A stretch of DNA of 51,923 bases from Gammaproteobacteria bacterium (GTDB lineage Bacteria > Pseudomonadota > Gammaproteobacteria > Steroidobacterales > Woeseiaceae), in contig JAOTZC010000016.1 of the NCBI GenBank assembly GCA_029861535.1, positions 1 to 51,923 of the forward strand. The letters are read 5' to 3'. Below the pieces are notes generated by a model. That model had not been told where the DNA came from, ran no database searches, and saw nothing but the letters and a program-made list of their open reading frames with translations. This document shows positions 43,304 through 51,923 of the stretch, in pieces (position 1 is the first letter of the stretch; the number at the start of each line of letters is the position of its first letter). The translations under genes and the position numbers were made by a program.

Positions 43304-44008
43304 TCAGGTCTGTTCGCGATCGAGGATGACGTTGATAAACGCGTCGGCCTCAGCAATCGATCGATTCATGTCGGCAATTAGGATATCGACATTCGATTCA
43401 ATCACGGTCGCCTCACCCTCGAGCGCGGATATGGCCGACAGATTTAGGTTGTGTTTCAGGTACAACACCTGGTCCTGAAAGGAAGACAGCACGGGTTGCA
43501 TTCGACTCTCGATCTGGCGCATCGACTCGATTAGTCGCGTGGCATGATTTCGCGTTTGGTCGAATTGTTGCTCGGCAAGTCGCCGCAGCGCCGGGTCATT
43601 GTAGTCGTCGAGTTCCAATCGCCATTCGTCAAGCAGCCTATTGCTCGCTGCCACCACGCGGTCCACGTGTTTGTTAATGTCTTCAGCCGCATCTTTGCTG
43701 CGATTAAATGCCGCGTTGAGCTTGTTATATTGGCGCTCCAACTCGGATTCGGGGAGCTTCACGACGGCCTTGAATTCGGTGAGCGCATCGCGAAATTCCT
43801 CGGCCGCGGCCTGCTGGCTATCGCGTGCATCCTCGACGCGATCAACAAGAACGTCCCGTGGTTCCTTCCACATATAGTCGATGCCTGTAGTAAGCTTACC
43901 GGTCGCAAAATATCCAATGACAAGCATTACCGCCATTGTCGCCCAGGCGGACTTTTTTTTGAGCAATGCCGGAATCATCGGTATTATTTTCGATATCAAA
44001 GGATTCAT
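43304..44008 (-). CDS. DUF2959 family protein, inner-membrane anchored
   Basis: 234 residues from ATG 44008; ATG 43978 is an alternative and neither has a strong ribosome-binding site. One membrane helix (AWATMAVMLVIGYFATG) is followed by RDVLVDRVEDARDSQ and about 180 residues of coiled coil ending in VDILIADMNRSIAEADAFI. It is a paralogue of the divergent gene at 44043-44711. Family function unknown. Confidence 0.82.
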   Translation of the reverse strand: MNPLISKIIPMIPALLKKKSAWATMAVMLVIGYFATGKLTTGIDYMWKEPRDVLVDRVEDARDSQQAAAEEFRDALTEFKAVVKLPESELERQYNKLNAAFNRSKDAAEDINKHVDRVVAASNRLLDEWRLELDDYNDPALRRLAEQQFDQTRNHATRLIESMRQIESRMQPVLSSFQDQVLYLKHNLNLSAISALEGEATVIESNVDILIADMNRSIAEADAFINVILDREQT

Positions 44009-44042
44009 GGCCGCAGCCGTTTTTTTCGAATTGAGCCCAAAG

Positions 44043-44711
44043 ATGACACAAGTATTTAACAGTCTGCAAATCAAACGCCTGGCAACGGTCTGCGTCGCAC
44101 TGGCCACCATGTCCGGCTGCGCTTCGGTGCAGTATTCGGCGCTGGAAAAAGTCGGCATACACAAGCGCGACATTCTCGTCGACCGCGTAGAGGACGCACG
44201 TGATGCCCAGTCGGAGACGCGCGAGCAAGTCGTCTCAGCTTATGAAGAATTGAGTGAATTGATCAATTACGATGGCGGCGAACTCGAAGAAAAATACGAA
44301 CGTCTTAGCAAGGATGTCGATCGATCACGTGACTCAGTTGACGATTTGGACGGTCATCTGTCCGATATCGATCGCGTTAGCGAGGACTTGTTCGACGAAT
44401 GGGAGTCAGAACTTGACCTCTATACTAGTGCTGCGCTTCGAAAAGACCAGGAGCAAAAACTAAGTCTTGCGCGCAGTCAGTTCGCCAGGATGCGCCAACG
44501 TATGCAGAAAGCGCGTGATCGAGTCGACCCGGTGATTGCGGTATTGAGCGACAATGTGCTGTTTCTAAAACACAGCCTCAACGCGCAAGCGCTGGCCACA
44601 TTGCGCGGGCAATCGACAATCCTCGAAGGCCAGGTTGACGCACTTATTCGCGATATGAAAGTTGCGATCGACGAAGCCGACGCGTTCATTGTCCGAATGC
44701 GCGGCAGCTGA
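44043..44711 (+). CDS. DUF2959 family lipoprotein
   Basis: 222 residues from ATG 44043. A lipoprotein signal (LATVCVALATMSGC, cut before the Cys) is followed by RDILVDRVEDARDAQ and a long coiled coil ending in VDALIRDMKVAIDEADAFI. The same blocks occur in the membrane-anchored paralogue on the other strand (43304-44008). About 34 bases separate the two starts, so promoters must overlap the genes or one another. Confidence 0.88.
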   Translation: MTQVFNSLQIKRLATVCVALATMSGCASVQYSALEKVGIHKRDILVDRVEDARDAQSETREQVVSAYEELSELINYDGGELEEKYERLSKDVDRSRDSVDDLDGHLSDIDRVSEDLFDEWESELDLYTSAALRKDQEQKLSLARSQFARMRQRMQKARDRVDPVIAVLSDNVLFLKHSLNAQALATLRGQSTILEGQVDALIRDMKVAIDEADAFIVRMRGS

Positions 44712-44755
44712 ACGGAAAAAATCGTTTTATCGAGCGTTTTCGTGACAGCAAAAAA

Positions 44756-44775
44756 AGGGCCCCGTTAGGGGCCCT
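44756..44775 (-). terminator. Intrinsic terminator of the pilin gene
   Basis: Stem AGGGCCCC (44756-44763) with GGGGCCCT (44768-44775) around GTTA; on the minus strand the stem is followed by a run of Ts from the A-tract at 44751-44756. It lies about 40 bases after the pilin stop at 44816, the correct side and strand for that gene. No T-run follows on the plus strand, so it does not serve the DUF2959 gene. Confidence 0.88.
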
Positions 44776-44815
44776 GAGCTCGGTCTATGTGGAGAGAAAA
44801 AAGTCGCCGCAGGCC

Positions 44816-45244
44816 TTATCGACAGACCTGTGGCAGTAGTGTGTCGGGAATGACACCGCCGCTGGCGCAGTCCCAGTTCATGCTGCCCAGATTGGGCGCT
44901 GCGGTCAAAGTGACCGTTTCGCCGTTGATCTGTGCGTTGGCATCTTTGCCGTACTGAATCGAAATTACCGCACCGTTGACTGATATTCCGTCGACGTATT
45001 TGCCGGAATAGTTGGTCGCGGCATCGAGCCCAGCGTCACCATTATCCGTCGGATAGGCGCCATAATCGTTGTAGTATTCAGCGATTGCAGATTGCAGCGG
45101 GCCCGTCAGATTCAATCCTTCGGACACTTGCGCACGGACCGTATAACTCTGGTACGTTGGCATGGCTACCGAGGCCAAAATTCCAATTATCGCAACTACG
45201 ATTATTAGCTCGATTAGCGTAAAACCTTGTTGAAACTTTTTCAT
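44816..45244 (-). CDS. pilA: Type IV major pilin (PilA-like)
   Basis: 142 residues from ATG 45244, with GAGGAA seven bases upstream; an earlier in-frame start lacks one. The class III leader MKKFQQG is cut before [17 protein letters not shown], with the Glu at position +5. The mature protein has the usual N-terminal helix and globular part; two Cys near the C-terminus (NWDC and PQVC) form the expected disulfide loop. It stands alone with its own terminator. Role: pilus fibre for twitching, attachment or DNA uptake. Confidence 0.95.
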   Translation of the reverse strand: MKKFQQGFTLIELIIVVAIIGILASVAMPTYQSYTVRAQVSEGLNLTGPLQSAIAEYYNDYGAYPTDNGDAGLDAATNYSGKYVDGISVNGAVISIQYGKDANAQINGETVTLTAAPNLGSMNWDCASGGVIPDTLLPQVCR

Positions 45245-45570
45245 GTGATGTTCCTCGGCGCCAAACTGCATTCGCAATTTCAAAACACAACTTTCGCTGT
45301 TTAGCGCCTATTTGAATCCGCAAAAAGTGTGACGCCAGACACGAAACATTGTGGAACAACGTCACACAAATGTCCGTGGTTCGAGTCACAGTTATGATAA
45401 TTTCGGAAACCACTAGTAATTCAGACGTTTTCTCTACTTCTGTGTGTTTATTGTCGAATCGATTGCCTGCGCCTACCTTCGGCGAGGTTTATGTTCAAGA
45501 ATCTGGTGTTTAACTTAATTGAGCTGGTATTGTTGTAGGCCCATATACGGGCGATTCTGCGGAGACGCAC
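45245..45570. promoter_or_regulatory. 326-base divergent regulatory region between pilA and the molybdoenzyme genes
   Basis: It holds an 8-bp inverted repeat GTGTGACG (45327-45334)/CGTCACAC (45360-45367) with a small dyad TTGT-GGA-ACAA (45349-45359) inside, 83-123 bases before the pilin start, possibly an operator; its half-sites resemble CRP half-sites (TGTGA) but the spacing does not. For the rightward gene a weak sigma-70-like pair TTGAGC (45519-45524), 17 bases, CATATA (45542-45547) can be seen. No coding sequence was found. Confidence 0.4.
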
Positions 45571-46056
45571 TTGATCAGTTTTACGTTGAATGGCGACCCG
45601 GTAGAGACTGACGCGCCAGCCGATACACCGTTGCTTTGGGTCGTACGTGATTACTTCAAATTGAAAGGCAGCAAATACGGCTGCGGCCTGGGGCTTTGCG
45701 GCGCCTGTTCGATGCGCGTGGATGGTCAGTCAGTCAGGACCTGTATTCTGCCGGTATCCGCCGTCGCGGATCGGGCCGTCATGACGATAGAGGGATTGGG
45801 GTCTAAGGCTCAGCCGCATGTGCTGCAGGACGCCTGGGTTGCGCACGGTGTGCCTCAATGCGGCTATTGCCAATCGGGACAACTGATATCCGCAAGCGTG
45901 CTGCTGGAACAAAATCCAAATCCCACGTCTGACGAAATCGATGCGGCGATGAGCGGCAATATCTGTCGTTGCGGAACGTATCCCCGCATCAAAGGTGCAA
46001 TTCAAGATGCGGCGAGTCAGCTTCGGCGTGAAACCGATAGCGGTAATGCGTCATGA
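45571..46056 (+). CDS. iorA: [2Fe-2S] subunit of an isoquinoline 1-oxidoreductase-type molybdoenzyme
   Basis: 161 residues from TTG 45571 with GGAG seven bases upstream. Ferredoxin-type cluster ligands C38, C43, C46, C58 (GCGLGLCGACSMRVDG), and a second cluster C97, C100, C132, C134 (CGYCQSGQ, ICRCGTYPRI). The size fits the small subunit of xanthine-oxidase-family enzymes of the IorA/CoxS type. It passes electrons from the Mo site of the next gene's product to a carrier. The stop overlaps the next start by 4 bases (ATGA). Confidence 0.93.
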   Translation: MISFTLNGDPVETDAPADTPLLWVVRDYFKLKGSKYGCGLGLCGACSMRVDGQSVRTCILPVSAVADRAVMTIEGLGSKAQPHVLQDAWVAHGVPQCGYCQSGQLISASVLLEQNPNPTSDEIDAAMSGNICRCGTYPRIKGAIQDAASQLRRETDSGNAS

Positions 46057-48254
46057 CAAAGCCGAAAAAACAAACTCGCCGAACGTTCCTAAAGCTGTTA
46101 GGTGTCACAGGCGCCGGCCTCGTTATCGGTATTACTGTGACACGTGATCGCAGGTCACCGTTTCCGGCCAACGACCTCGCGCTCGAACCCGACGCGTTTT
46201 TGCAAATTACGCCAGAAAATGTAGTCAATTTCTTTTTACCGCATGCCGAGATGGGGCAGGGCGTCTACACCGGACTAACAACGCTAATCGCCGAAGAGCT
46301 GGATATTTCGCCTGAGAAAATACAAGTCCATCACGCTAATGCACACGCGGCCTACCGTCACCCGGAATTCCGCATGCAGATAACTGGTGGCAGCACGAGT
46401 ATCAAAGTCCGATATCAGCCGCTACGACAAGCAGCGGCAAACGCTCGCGCACTATTGCTCGATGCCGCGGCCGAGCAGCTTGCTGCGACTCGGTCCGACC
46501 TAACGACCGCCAATGGTGACGTAGTCTGGAATGGCAAGCATTTTCCATATGGCGACTTCGCGACGACCGCAGCCTCATTGAAATTGTCCGACGATGCGTC
46601 CCTCAAGGAGACCGCAGAGTTTCGCTACATTGGTGGCGATGTTCCGCGCTTGGATGCTCGAGCGAAAACGACCGGCGACGCGATGTTTGGTCTCGATGTT
46701 GAGATTCCGAACATGCATCGCGCGGTATTGGTGAGATGTCCTGTCATTGGAGGAGCGCCAAAGTCGGTTAACGCCAATGCAGCGCGGGAGACGGACGGAG
46801 TTACCGACGTTGTCACGATTTTCAACGGTGTTGCCGTTGTAGCGACGAGCTACTGGCAAGCTAAGAAAGCGGCCGACAAGCTGGAAATCGAATGGGATTA
46901 TCCGGCATTGCAGCGCCAATCATCCGCCGAAATTCGCGCGGCTATGGAGGCGGCGCTTGAGCACGACGACGGCAAAGAAATTTACGTCGAAGGTTCCGGT
47001 GCGGCGGCACTTGACGATGCCAATTCGGTCGTCGAAGCGACGTATTGGGCGCCGTATCTTGCTCACGCGCCGATGGAGCCAATGAACTGTACCGCGCGAA
47101 TTGAAGACGGCAATTGCGATGTGTGGGTAGGCACCCAAGTACCCGAACTTGCTCGTGGACTGGCCGCGTTTCATGCCGGAATTGGCAAGCGGCACGTGAC
47201 GATACACCAGAAGTTTCTAGGGGGCGGGTTCGGCAGACGTGGAATGGCCGATTATGTAAGCGAGGCGGTCGCTATCGCGAAAGAATCTGGCAAGCCAGTA
47301 CAACTAGTCTGGAGTCGCGAGGACGACACCAAGAACAGTTACTATCGGCCCGCGTCGTTGACGAAATATCGCGCGGGGCTAGGCAGCGAAGGCCGAATCG
47401 AAAGCTGGAGTGTCAAACGCGTGGGCCCGAACATCCTTCCACATATCGTTGAGCATATGGTCGATGGCATGCTGCCCGCGGCGACGCCGGACGGCATCGT
47501 CAGCTGGCTTAGTGATCGCCCTCACGGCGTGTTCAAGAGTCTAGTTGGCGACCCATTCAGTGTCGAAGGCCTGTTCGAAGACTACGATATCGCGAACAAA
47601 GAAGTCCGGCATGTAACGCACGATCCTGGGTTACGTGCCAGCTACTGGCGCTCGGTTGGGCATTCCTACAGTGGCTTCTTCAAAGAGAGTTTTGTCGATG
47701 AGCTTGCGGCGAAGAGTGGCAAAGATCCGGTCGAATTTCGTTTGGCGCATTTGTCAGATGATTCCGTCTTGAGACGTGCTATAGAGCTCGCCGCAGATAA
47801 GGGCGCCTGGGCAACGGGAAGTGCGCCGGGCGTTTTCAATGGTTTCGCCGCCCATACGTCATTTGGAGCAGGCGTCGCTCAGATTGCCGAAGTATCTATT
47901 GAGAATCGGAAAATTCGTGTCAACAAAGTCACGTGCGCCATTGACTGTGGTGTCGTTGTTAATCCTGACATCGTCAAAGCCAATGTCGAGAGTGCCATAA
48001 TCTATGGTCTCACTGCCGCTTTGTACGGCGATATCACCTTAGTTGATGGCCAAGTCGAGCAAGGTAACTTTCACGATTACACCGTGATGCGTATGGCGGA
48101 TTCGCCTCAGATCGATGTCCATATCGTCTCAAGCACACGCGACCCGGTGGGTGTCGGCGAACCCGGATTGCCGCCTGTTGCCGCGGCGGTTGCAAATGCT
48201 GTCTTTGCAGCAACCGGGCAGCGCCTGCGTGATCTGCCGCTCAAGCTTGCTTAG
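46053..48254 (+). CDS. iorB: Molybdopterin-binding large subunit, isoquinoline 1-oxidoreductase beta type
   Basis: 733 residues. A Tat signal ([17 protein letters not shown]) places the enzyme in the periplasm. Features of the xanthine-oxidase family: [47 protein letters not shown] and the active-site region [17 protein letters not shown] with the catalytic Glu. Family members oxidise N-heterocycles or aldehydes; the substrate here cannot be named. No FAD subunit or XdhC-type chaperone is next to it. Confidence 0.93.
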   Translation: MTKPKKQTRRTFLKLLGVTGAGLVIGITVTRDRRSPFPANDLALEPDAFLQITPENVVNFFLPHAEMGQGVYTGLTTLIAEELDISPEKIQVHHANAHAAYRHPEFRMQITGGSTSIKVRYQPLRQAAANARALLLDAAAEQLAATRSDLTTANGDVVWNGKHFPYGDFATTAASLKLSDDASLKETAEFRYIGGDVPRLDARAKTTGDAMFGLDVEIPNMHRAVLVRCPVIGGAPKSVNANAARETDGVTDVVTIFNGVAVVATSYWQAKKAADKLEIEWDYPALQRQSSAEIRAAMEAALEHDDGKEIYVEGSGAAALDDANSVVEATYWAPYLAHAPMEPMNCTARIEDGNCDVWVGTQVPELARGLAAFHAGIGKRHVTIHQKFLGGGFGRRGMADYVSEAVAIAKESGKPVQLVWSREDDTKNSYYRPASLTKYRAGLGSEGRIESWSVKRVGPNILPHIVEHMVDGMLPAATPDGIVSWLSDRPHGVFKSLVGDPFSVEGLFEDYDIANKEVRHVTHDPGLRASYWRSVGHSYSGFFKESFVDELAAKSGKDPVEFRLAHLSDDSVLRRAIELAADKGAWATGSAPGVFNGFAAHTSFGAGVAQIAEVSIENRKIRVNKVTCAIDCGVVVNPDIVKANVESAIIYGLTAALYGDITLVDGQVEQGNFHDYTVMRMADSPQIDVHIVSSTRDPVGVGEPGLPPVAAAVANAVFAATGQRLRDLPLKLA

Positions 48255-48305
48255 ACGGCGTATAAACAAGTAAAACGGAACTGCCCGATATAGCTGGAGC
48301 CCGGT

Positions 48306-50465
48306 TTGACGACTTACAATCTGACAGTTCACCCGATTTTTCTCGACTTCATCGAAAATGAGCTGCTAACGGAGCTCGAAATCGATGCAGAACAGTTCTG
48401 GAGCAATCTTGAAGAACTGATCGAGACGTTGACGCCCGACAATAGAAAACTTTTGGCGATCCGCGATGAATTGCAGCAGAACATCGACGCGTATCACCGG
48501 GAACGGCGAGGCCAGCCCTGGAATGCCGATGCGTATCGGCAGTTTCTGAGCGACATTGGCTATCTCGAAGAAAGCGCAGAACAGATTCAGATTGAAACAA
48601 CAAACGTCGATCCGGAAATCGCGACGATTGCCGGCCCGCAGCTGGTTGTGCCGGTCAGCAACGCCCGCTTCGCATTAAATGCAGCCAACGCGCGTTGGGG
48701 CAGTCTTTACGATGCGTTGTATGGAACCGACGTCATTCCGAGTGATGCTGGGCGAGCGCCAGGCGCGTCCTACAATCCGCAGCGCGGCGACAGCGTCATC
48801 GAGTACGCGGCAGAATTTCTCGATCGAGCTGTGCCATTGCGAAGCGGCAGCCACAAAGACGTTGTCGCTTACAACATTGATTCGGAAAATGACGGTGCAT
48901 CGTTGAGTATCGAACTGTCTGACGGTTCCGACACGGCATTAGGAAATTCCGAGCAGTTTGCCGGCTATACGACCAATGATGATCGCCGCGCGATATTGCT
49001 GAAGAACAATGGGCTCCACATTGAAATACAAATCGATCCGGATCACCCGATCGGCAAATCGTCCGCTGCTGGTGTCAGCGACATTGTTCTTGAATCTGCG
49101 ATCACGACAATACAGGACTGCGAGGATTCCGTTGCCGCCGTCGACGCTGGCGACAAAGTCGGCGTCTACCGCAACTGGTTGGGACTGATGCGCGGCACGT
49201 TGACGGCGACCTTCAACAAGGGTGGCAGACAACTAACGCGTGAACTAAACGAGGATCGCGATTATATTTCGGCCGCTGGCGGTGCACTGATTTTACCAGG
49301 CCGCAGCTTGATGCTGGTTCGCAATGTTGGGCACCTGATGACGACAGACGCGGTGCGCGATGCCAACGGTGATGAAGTATTCGAAGGCATTCTCGACGCG
49401 GTTGTGACGACCGCGTGTGCGTTAATTGATATTCATGATCGTGCGCAGCGAGTCAACAGCCACACGGGCAGTATGTACATCGTTAAGCCGAAAATGCATG
49501 GCTCAGCCGAAGCAGCGTTCGCCGATCGATTGTTTACCGCCGTCGAGGACATGTTTGGGCTTGATCGCTATACACTGAAAATTGGAGTTATGGACGAGGA
49601 GCGGCGTACGACTGTTAATCTCGAGCAATGTATTCGAGAAGTCAGGCATCGGCTGGTGTTCATCAATACTGGTTTCCTCGATCGTACTGGCGACGAGATT
49701 CACACGAGCATGGTCGCGGCACCTATGCTGCGAAAAGAGAGAATCAAGGAACAGCCTTGGATTCTTGCTTACGAGGATCGCAATGTCGATGTCGGTATTC
49801 GTTGCGGGTTGCCGGGGCGTGCGCAGATCGGTAAGGGCATGTGGCCGAAGCCGGACGAAATGCTGCAAATGGTGCAGCAAAAACACGCACATCCTCAGGC
49901 TGGCGCGAATTGCGCGTGGGTACCGTCGCCGACGGCGGCAACTTTGCACGCGATGCACTACCACGATGTTAATGTTGCGGCCGTTCAAAAAGAGTTGGCT
50001 AAACGCGAAATGGCGAGCTTGGACGACATCCTGACGCCACCATTTGGTGATCCAAAAAATCTGGCGAGAGACGATATTCAACAGGAGCTGGACAACAACG
50101 CGCAGGGCATTCTCGGCTACGTCGTGCGCTGGATCGACCAGGGCGTTGGCTGCTCGAAAGTGCCGGATATCAAACACGTCGGCTTAATGGAAGATCGCGC
50201 AACTCTGCGTATCTCAAGTCAGCACATTGCGAACTGGTTGTATCACGATGTTTGCACAGAGGCGATGGTACTCGAGACCTTTCGGCGCATGGCGACGGTT
50301 GTCGACGAACAAAATGCCGACGATCCGACGTATCAAAATATGGCGCCCGACTTCGACAACAGTATTGCATTCAAAGCGGCCTGCGATCTAGCACTCAAGG
50401 GCTGCGAGCAGCCCAATGGCTACACCGAGCCGTTGCTGCATGAATATCGAAGGCTCAAGAAGTAG
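48306..50465 (+). CDS. glcB: Malate synthase G
   Basis: 719 residues, close to the usual length of about 723, from TTG 48306 with GGAG five bases upstream. Family blocks: [62 protein letters not shown] and a C-terminal catalytic region with [17 protein letters not shown]. It condenses glyoxylate with acetyl-CoA to malate. No isocitrate lyase gene is in the window; glyoxylate may come from glycolate or from elsewhere. It follows iorB by 51 bases but is probably unrelated in function. Confidence 0.97.
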   Translation: MTTYNLTVHPIFLDFIENELLTELEIDAEQFWSNLEELIETLTPDNRKLLAIRDELQQNIDAYHRERRGQPWNADAYRQFLSDIGYLEESAEQIQIETTNVDPEIATIAGPQLVVPVSNARFALNAANARWGSLYDALYGTDVIPSDAGRAPGASYNPQRGDSVIEYAAEFLDRAVPLRSGSHKDVVAYNIDSENDGASLSIELSDGSDTALGNSEQFAGYTTNDDRRAILLKNNGLHIEIQIDPDHPIGKSSAAGVSDIVLESAITTIQDCEDSVAAVDAGDKVGVYRNWLGLMRGTLTATFNKGGRQLTRELNEDRDYISAAGGALILPGRSLMLVRNVGHLMTTDAVRDANGDEVFEGILDAVVTTACALIDIHDRAQRVNSHTGSMYIVKPKMHGSAEAAFADRLFTAVEDMFGLDRYTLKIGVMDEERRTTVNLEQCIREVRHRLVFINTGFLDRTGDEIHTSMVAAPMLRKERIKEQPWILAYEDRNVDVGIRCGLPGRAQIGKGMWPKPDEMLQMVQQKHAHPQAGANCAWVPSPTAATLHAMHYHDVNVAAVQKELAKREMASLDDILTPPFGDPKNLARDDIQQELDNNAQGILGYVVRWIDQGVGCSKVPDIKHVGLMEDRATLRISSQHIANWLYHDVCTEAMVLETFRRMATVVDEQNADDPTYQNMAPDFDNSIAFKAACDLALKGCEQPNGYTEPLLHEYRRLKK

Positions 50466-50507
50466 GTGCTGGCCACAAATTCTCAGAGTCGACGGCAGAG
50501 ACAATGT

Positions 50508-51038
50508 TTAGTCATTGGTGCTGATTATCTGCCCAAATGTCTCCACCTCTTCCCAATCAGTGAAATCGAAAGTCGCGTTTGGGTCGGTTGGTCCGTTCGT
50601 CATCCACATGATAAAGCGGATCATCGTCTTGTCCCAGAAGCGATAGATGGGATAGTCGATCTTGCCACCGAAAATTGCGATGACCGGTGGTTTCCAAGTA
50701 ATTTTCTTGAGAAATTTTCTTACGTAGGGATTGGATTGCGCCTCGCGCTTTTCGGGTTTACGAGCCACAGCATTGACGGAAAAGAACGCGCTTGGCGTGG
50801 TTTCGAGCTTGTGCACGTTCTCCTCAATGAAGCGAGTGACTCGAGGACGATGTTTGCCGTAGCGAACGCTCGCGCCAATTACGATGCGATCGAATGGTTC
50901 GAGATCGATATCTGAGTCCTCAGTCAGCTCGTGCAATGACGCCTGATGCCCCTCTCGCGTAACCACCTGCCGCAGACGCTCGCAGATTTCAAGCGTGTGT
51001 CCGTCGACTGTTGAATAGATAAAGACGATACGTGCCAT
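50508..51038 (-). CDS. hemG: Flavodoxin-like protoporphyrinogen oxidase (HemG type)
   Basis: 176 residues, near the 181 of E. coli HemG. The FMN-binding loop reads YSTVDGHTLEI (8-18), then GASVRYGKHRPRVTRFIEEN, FFSVNAVARKPEK and the extra HemG loop with NPYVRKFLKK; GGKIDYPIYRFWD follows. HemG couples protoporphyrinogen IX oxidation to quinone reduction at the inner membrane, which would supply the haem-rich respiratory chain encoded upstream. Related flavodoxins cannot be fully excluded. Confidence 0.85.
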   Translation of the reverse strand: MARIVFIYSTVDGHTLEICERLRQVVTREGHQASLHELTEDSDIDLEPFDRIVIGASVRYGKHRPRVTRFIEENVHKLETTPSAFFSVNAVARKPEKREAQSNPYVRKFLKKITWKPPVIAIFGGKIDYPIYRFWDKTMIRFIMWMTNGPTDPNATFDFTDWEEVETFGQIISTND

Positions 51039-51200
51039 TTCTTAGATACCTAGGGCCATACGTTTGTATCTTAGTACAAGAAACTTAAGACCTCGTCCAA
51101 CTCAATTTAGTCGAGAATGCCGGGCTCAGAACGACGATTGGAAGCTATCAATTTCGTATACTGCGTGGAAAATCCTTGCTGCCGAACGGGAAGCTGTGTG
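51039..51200. other. Divergent intergenic region
   Basis: 162 bases between the hemG-like start and the VOC gene start. It should contain promoters for both, but I could not define either; no hairpin or repeat was noticed. Confidence 0.25.
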
Positions 51201-51614
51201 ATGAGGCAATCGATTGCGCACGTAGCGCTTGTGGTAAGAGATTACGATGAGGCGATAGATTTCTACACGAACAAGCTACATTTCACGCTGATCGAAGATA
51301 CTTATCAACCAGCCCAAGACAAACGTTGGGTTGTGGTCGCTCCGCCTGAATCCAATGGGTCGTCGTTGCTGTTAGCACGAGCATCCACCAGTGAGCAGGA
51401 GACGTTCGTCGGTAATCAATCAGGTGGCCGAGTATTTCTGTTTCTCCGTACCGATGATTTTTGGCGGGACCACGGCGATATGGAAAAGCGAGGCATCAAG
51501 TTTGTTCGAGAACCCAAGTCAGCTGAATACGGGACCGTGGCCGTTTTTGAGGACCTGTATGGCAATCTTTGGGATCTAATCGAGTTTGCGCCTGGCCATT
51601 CTATGAAAATCTAA
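51201..51614 (+). CDS. VOC-superfamily (glyoxalase/dioxygenase fold) protein
   Basis: 137 residues from ATG 51201, chosen because the VOC fold begins at once (SIAHVALVVRDYDEAIDFYTNKL); an in-frame ATG at 51117 would add 28 unrelated residues. Two beta-alpha-beta-beta-beta units; metal-site candidates are H at residue 6 or 7, and Glu in WDLIEF near the C-terminus, with DLYGNLWDLIEF the usual closing motif. Substrate unknown. Its stop is 5 bases from the convergent MscS gene end. Confidence 0.88.
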   Translation: MRQSIAHVALVVRDYDEAIDFYTNKLHFTLIEDTYQPAQDKRWVVVAPPESNGSSLLLARASTSEQETFVGNQSGGRVFLFLRTDDFWRDHGDMEKRGIKFVREPKSAEYGTVAVFEDLYGNLWDLIEFAPGHSMKI

Positions 51615-51619
51615 CTGCA

Positions 51620-51923
51620 TTAACCCGAACTAACGTTGCCCGGCCAACCCGAACGCAGGTGCAAATCACGCTGCGGGAACGGGATCTCGATACCGTATTC
51701 GGCTAGTTTGGTCTCGAGCGCCCAAAGATAAGCCGCACGGGTTCGAGTGGGGCGCCTCGCCCCTTGGCGGTTGACCCAAACCAGCAATAGGAAATTGAGG
51801 CTGTTGTCGCCGAAATCCACCAGCCAGACATCGGGCTCGCGGCCTTTCATGTGCGTCAGCGTGTACTGAACTTCTTCCGCGGCCTCTATTGCGGCCTTTT
51901 TCACTAACTCTTTATCACTACCG
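51620..51923 (-). CDS. Mechanosensitive channel of the MscS family, C-terminal part (runs off right edge)
   Basis: About 100 residues; the frame is open to the window end, so the membrane part is missing and the GTG at 51904 should not be taken as a start. The sequence matches the cytoplasmic C-terminal cage of MscS: DVWLVDFGDNSLNFLLLVWVN, then LWALETKLAEYGIEIPFPQRDLHLRS. Role: release of solutes on osmotic downshift. The preceding gene order is unknown. Confidence 0.9.
   Translation of the reverse strand, partial: GSDKELVKKAAIEAAEEVQYTLTHMKGREPDVWLVDFGDNSLNFLLLVWVNRQGARRPTRTRAAYLWALETKLAEYGIEIPFPQRDLHLRSGWPGNVSSG

Noticed and set aside
44751..44775. Terminator for the plus-strand DUF2959 lipoprotein gene
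   Set aside because: The run of As precedes the stem on the plus strand and no Ts follow; it works only on the minus strand, for pilA.
45320..45337. Sigma-54-like promoter of pilA on the minus strand (TGGC ... TTGC)
   Set aside because: The GG and GC doublets are about 13 bases apart instead of 10, so the spacing rule of sigma-54 promoters is broken.
49503..50177. Long minus-strand reading frame of 224 codons inside malate synthase G
   Set aside because: It is antisense to a clear gene, has no recognisable domain and a His/Arg-rich composition typical of frame shadows.
51117..51200. 28-residue N-terminal extension of the VOC protein
   Set aside because: The VOC fold starts directly at ATG 51201 and the upstream residues are unrelated and Cys-rich.
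1..51923. Mobile elements, integrases, tRNA or attachment sites bordering the STAND/SLOG region
   Set aside because: I searched the gaps by eye and saw no transposase, integrase, tRNA-like fold or long terminal repeats; composition does not change sharply.

Overview
The window looks like a piece of a gammaproteobacterial chromosome, probably a marine or sediment aerobic heterotroph. This is inferred from the gene mix: RhlE helicase, MaeB malic enzyme with a PTA-like tail, malate synthase G, HemG-type flavodoxin, a type IV pilin, paired DUF2959 proteins, and an alternative complex III (ACIII) plus caa3-oxidase respiratory locus with a HiPIP. A Woeseia-like or related lineage is a guess. I saw no tRNA, rRNA, insertion sequence, integrase or CRISPR array. 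Both ends cut through genes (an ABC permease on the left, an MscS channel on the right).

Region 1 (1-15207, all minus strand): an ABC-2 exporter (ATPase plus two permeases), the DEAD-box helicase RhlE with a hairpin-rich leader, a PrsW-family membrane protease, and a large secreted metalloprotease/propeller/barrel protein whose start appears to be a non-ATG codon. Upstream lie an ECF sigma factor and its membrane anti-sigma factor, followed by a membrane-anchored protein built almost entirely of about 33 nine-residue repeats. Above these is a partner-switching module (GAF-SpoIIE phosphatase, HATPase kinase, STAS antagonist), then a KefB/C-like antiporter. This reads as an envelope-stress and signalling block.

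Region 2 (15356-25543): a secreted protein with 19-residue charged repeats, then minus-strand genes for a SLOG-SLATT-like membrane protein, a secreted C-type-lectin-fold protein, a 1212-residue DUF4062-STAND NTPase-TM-11xTPR protein, and a membrane coiled-coil protein with an HhH-like tail, followed by a plus-strand TPR protein. The first, third and neighbouring genes resemble building blocks of bacterial conflict or NLR-like signalling. This is the best place to look for an undescribed system.

Region 3 (25691-44711): malic enzyme, then a terminal respiratory supercluster. The minus-strand operon coxB (with a diheme tail)-coxA-cox3-cox3-cox4-HiPIP faces away from the plus-strand ACIII operon actA-actB1-actB2-actC-actD-actE-actF plus an unknown four-helix membrane protein. 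ACIII would oxidise quinol, HiPIP and/or the diheme cytochromes would carry electrons, and the caa3 oxidase would reduce oxygen. A glutathione transferase and two divergently transcribed DUF2959 paralogues close the block.

Region 4 (44756-51923): a major type IV pilin with a clear intrinsic terminator, a two-subunit isoquinoline-oxidoreductase-type molybdoenzyme, malate synthase G, a HemG-like flavodoxin, a VOC-fold protein and the C-terminal end of an MscS channel. Non-ATG starts (TTG, GTG) with good Shine-Dalgarno sequences are common throughout.
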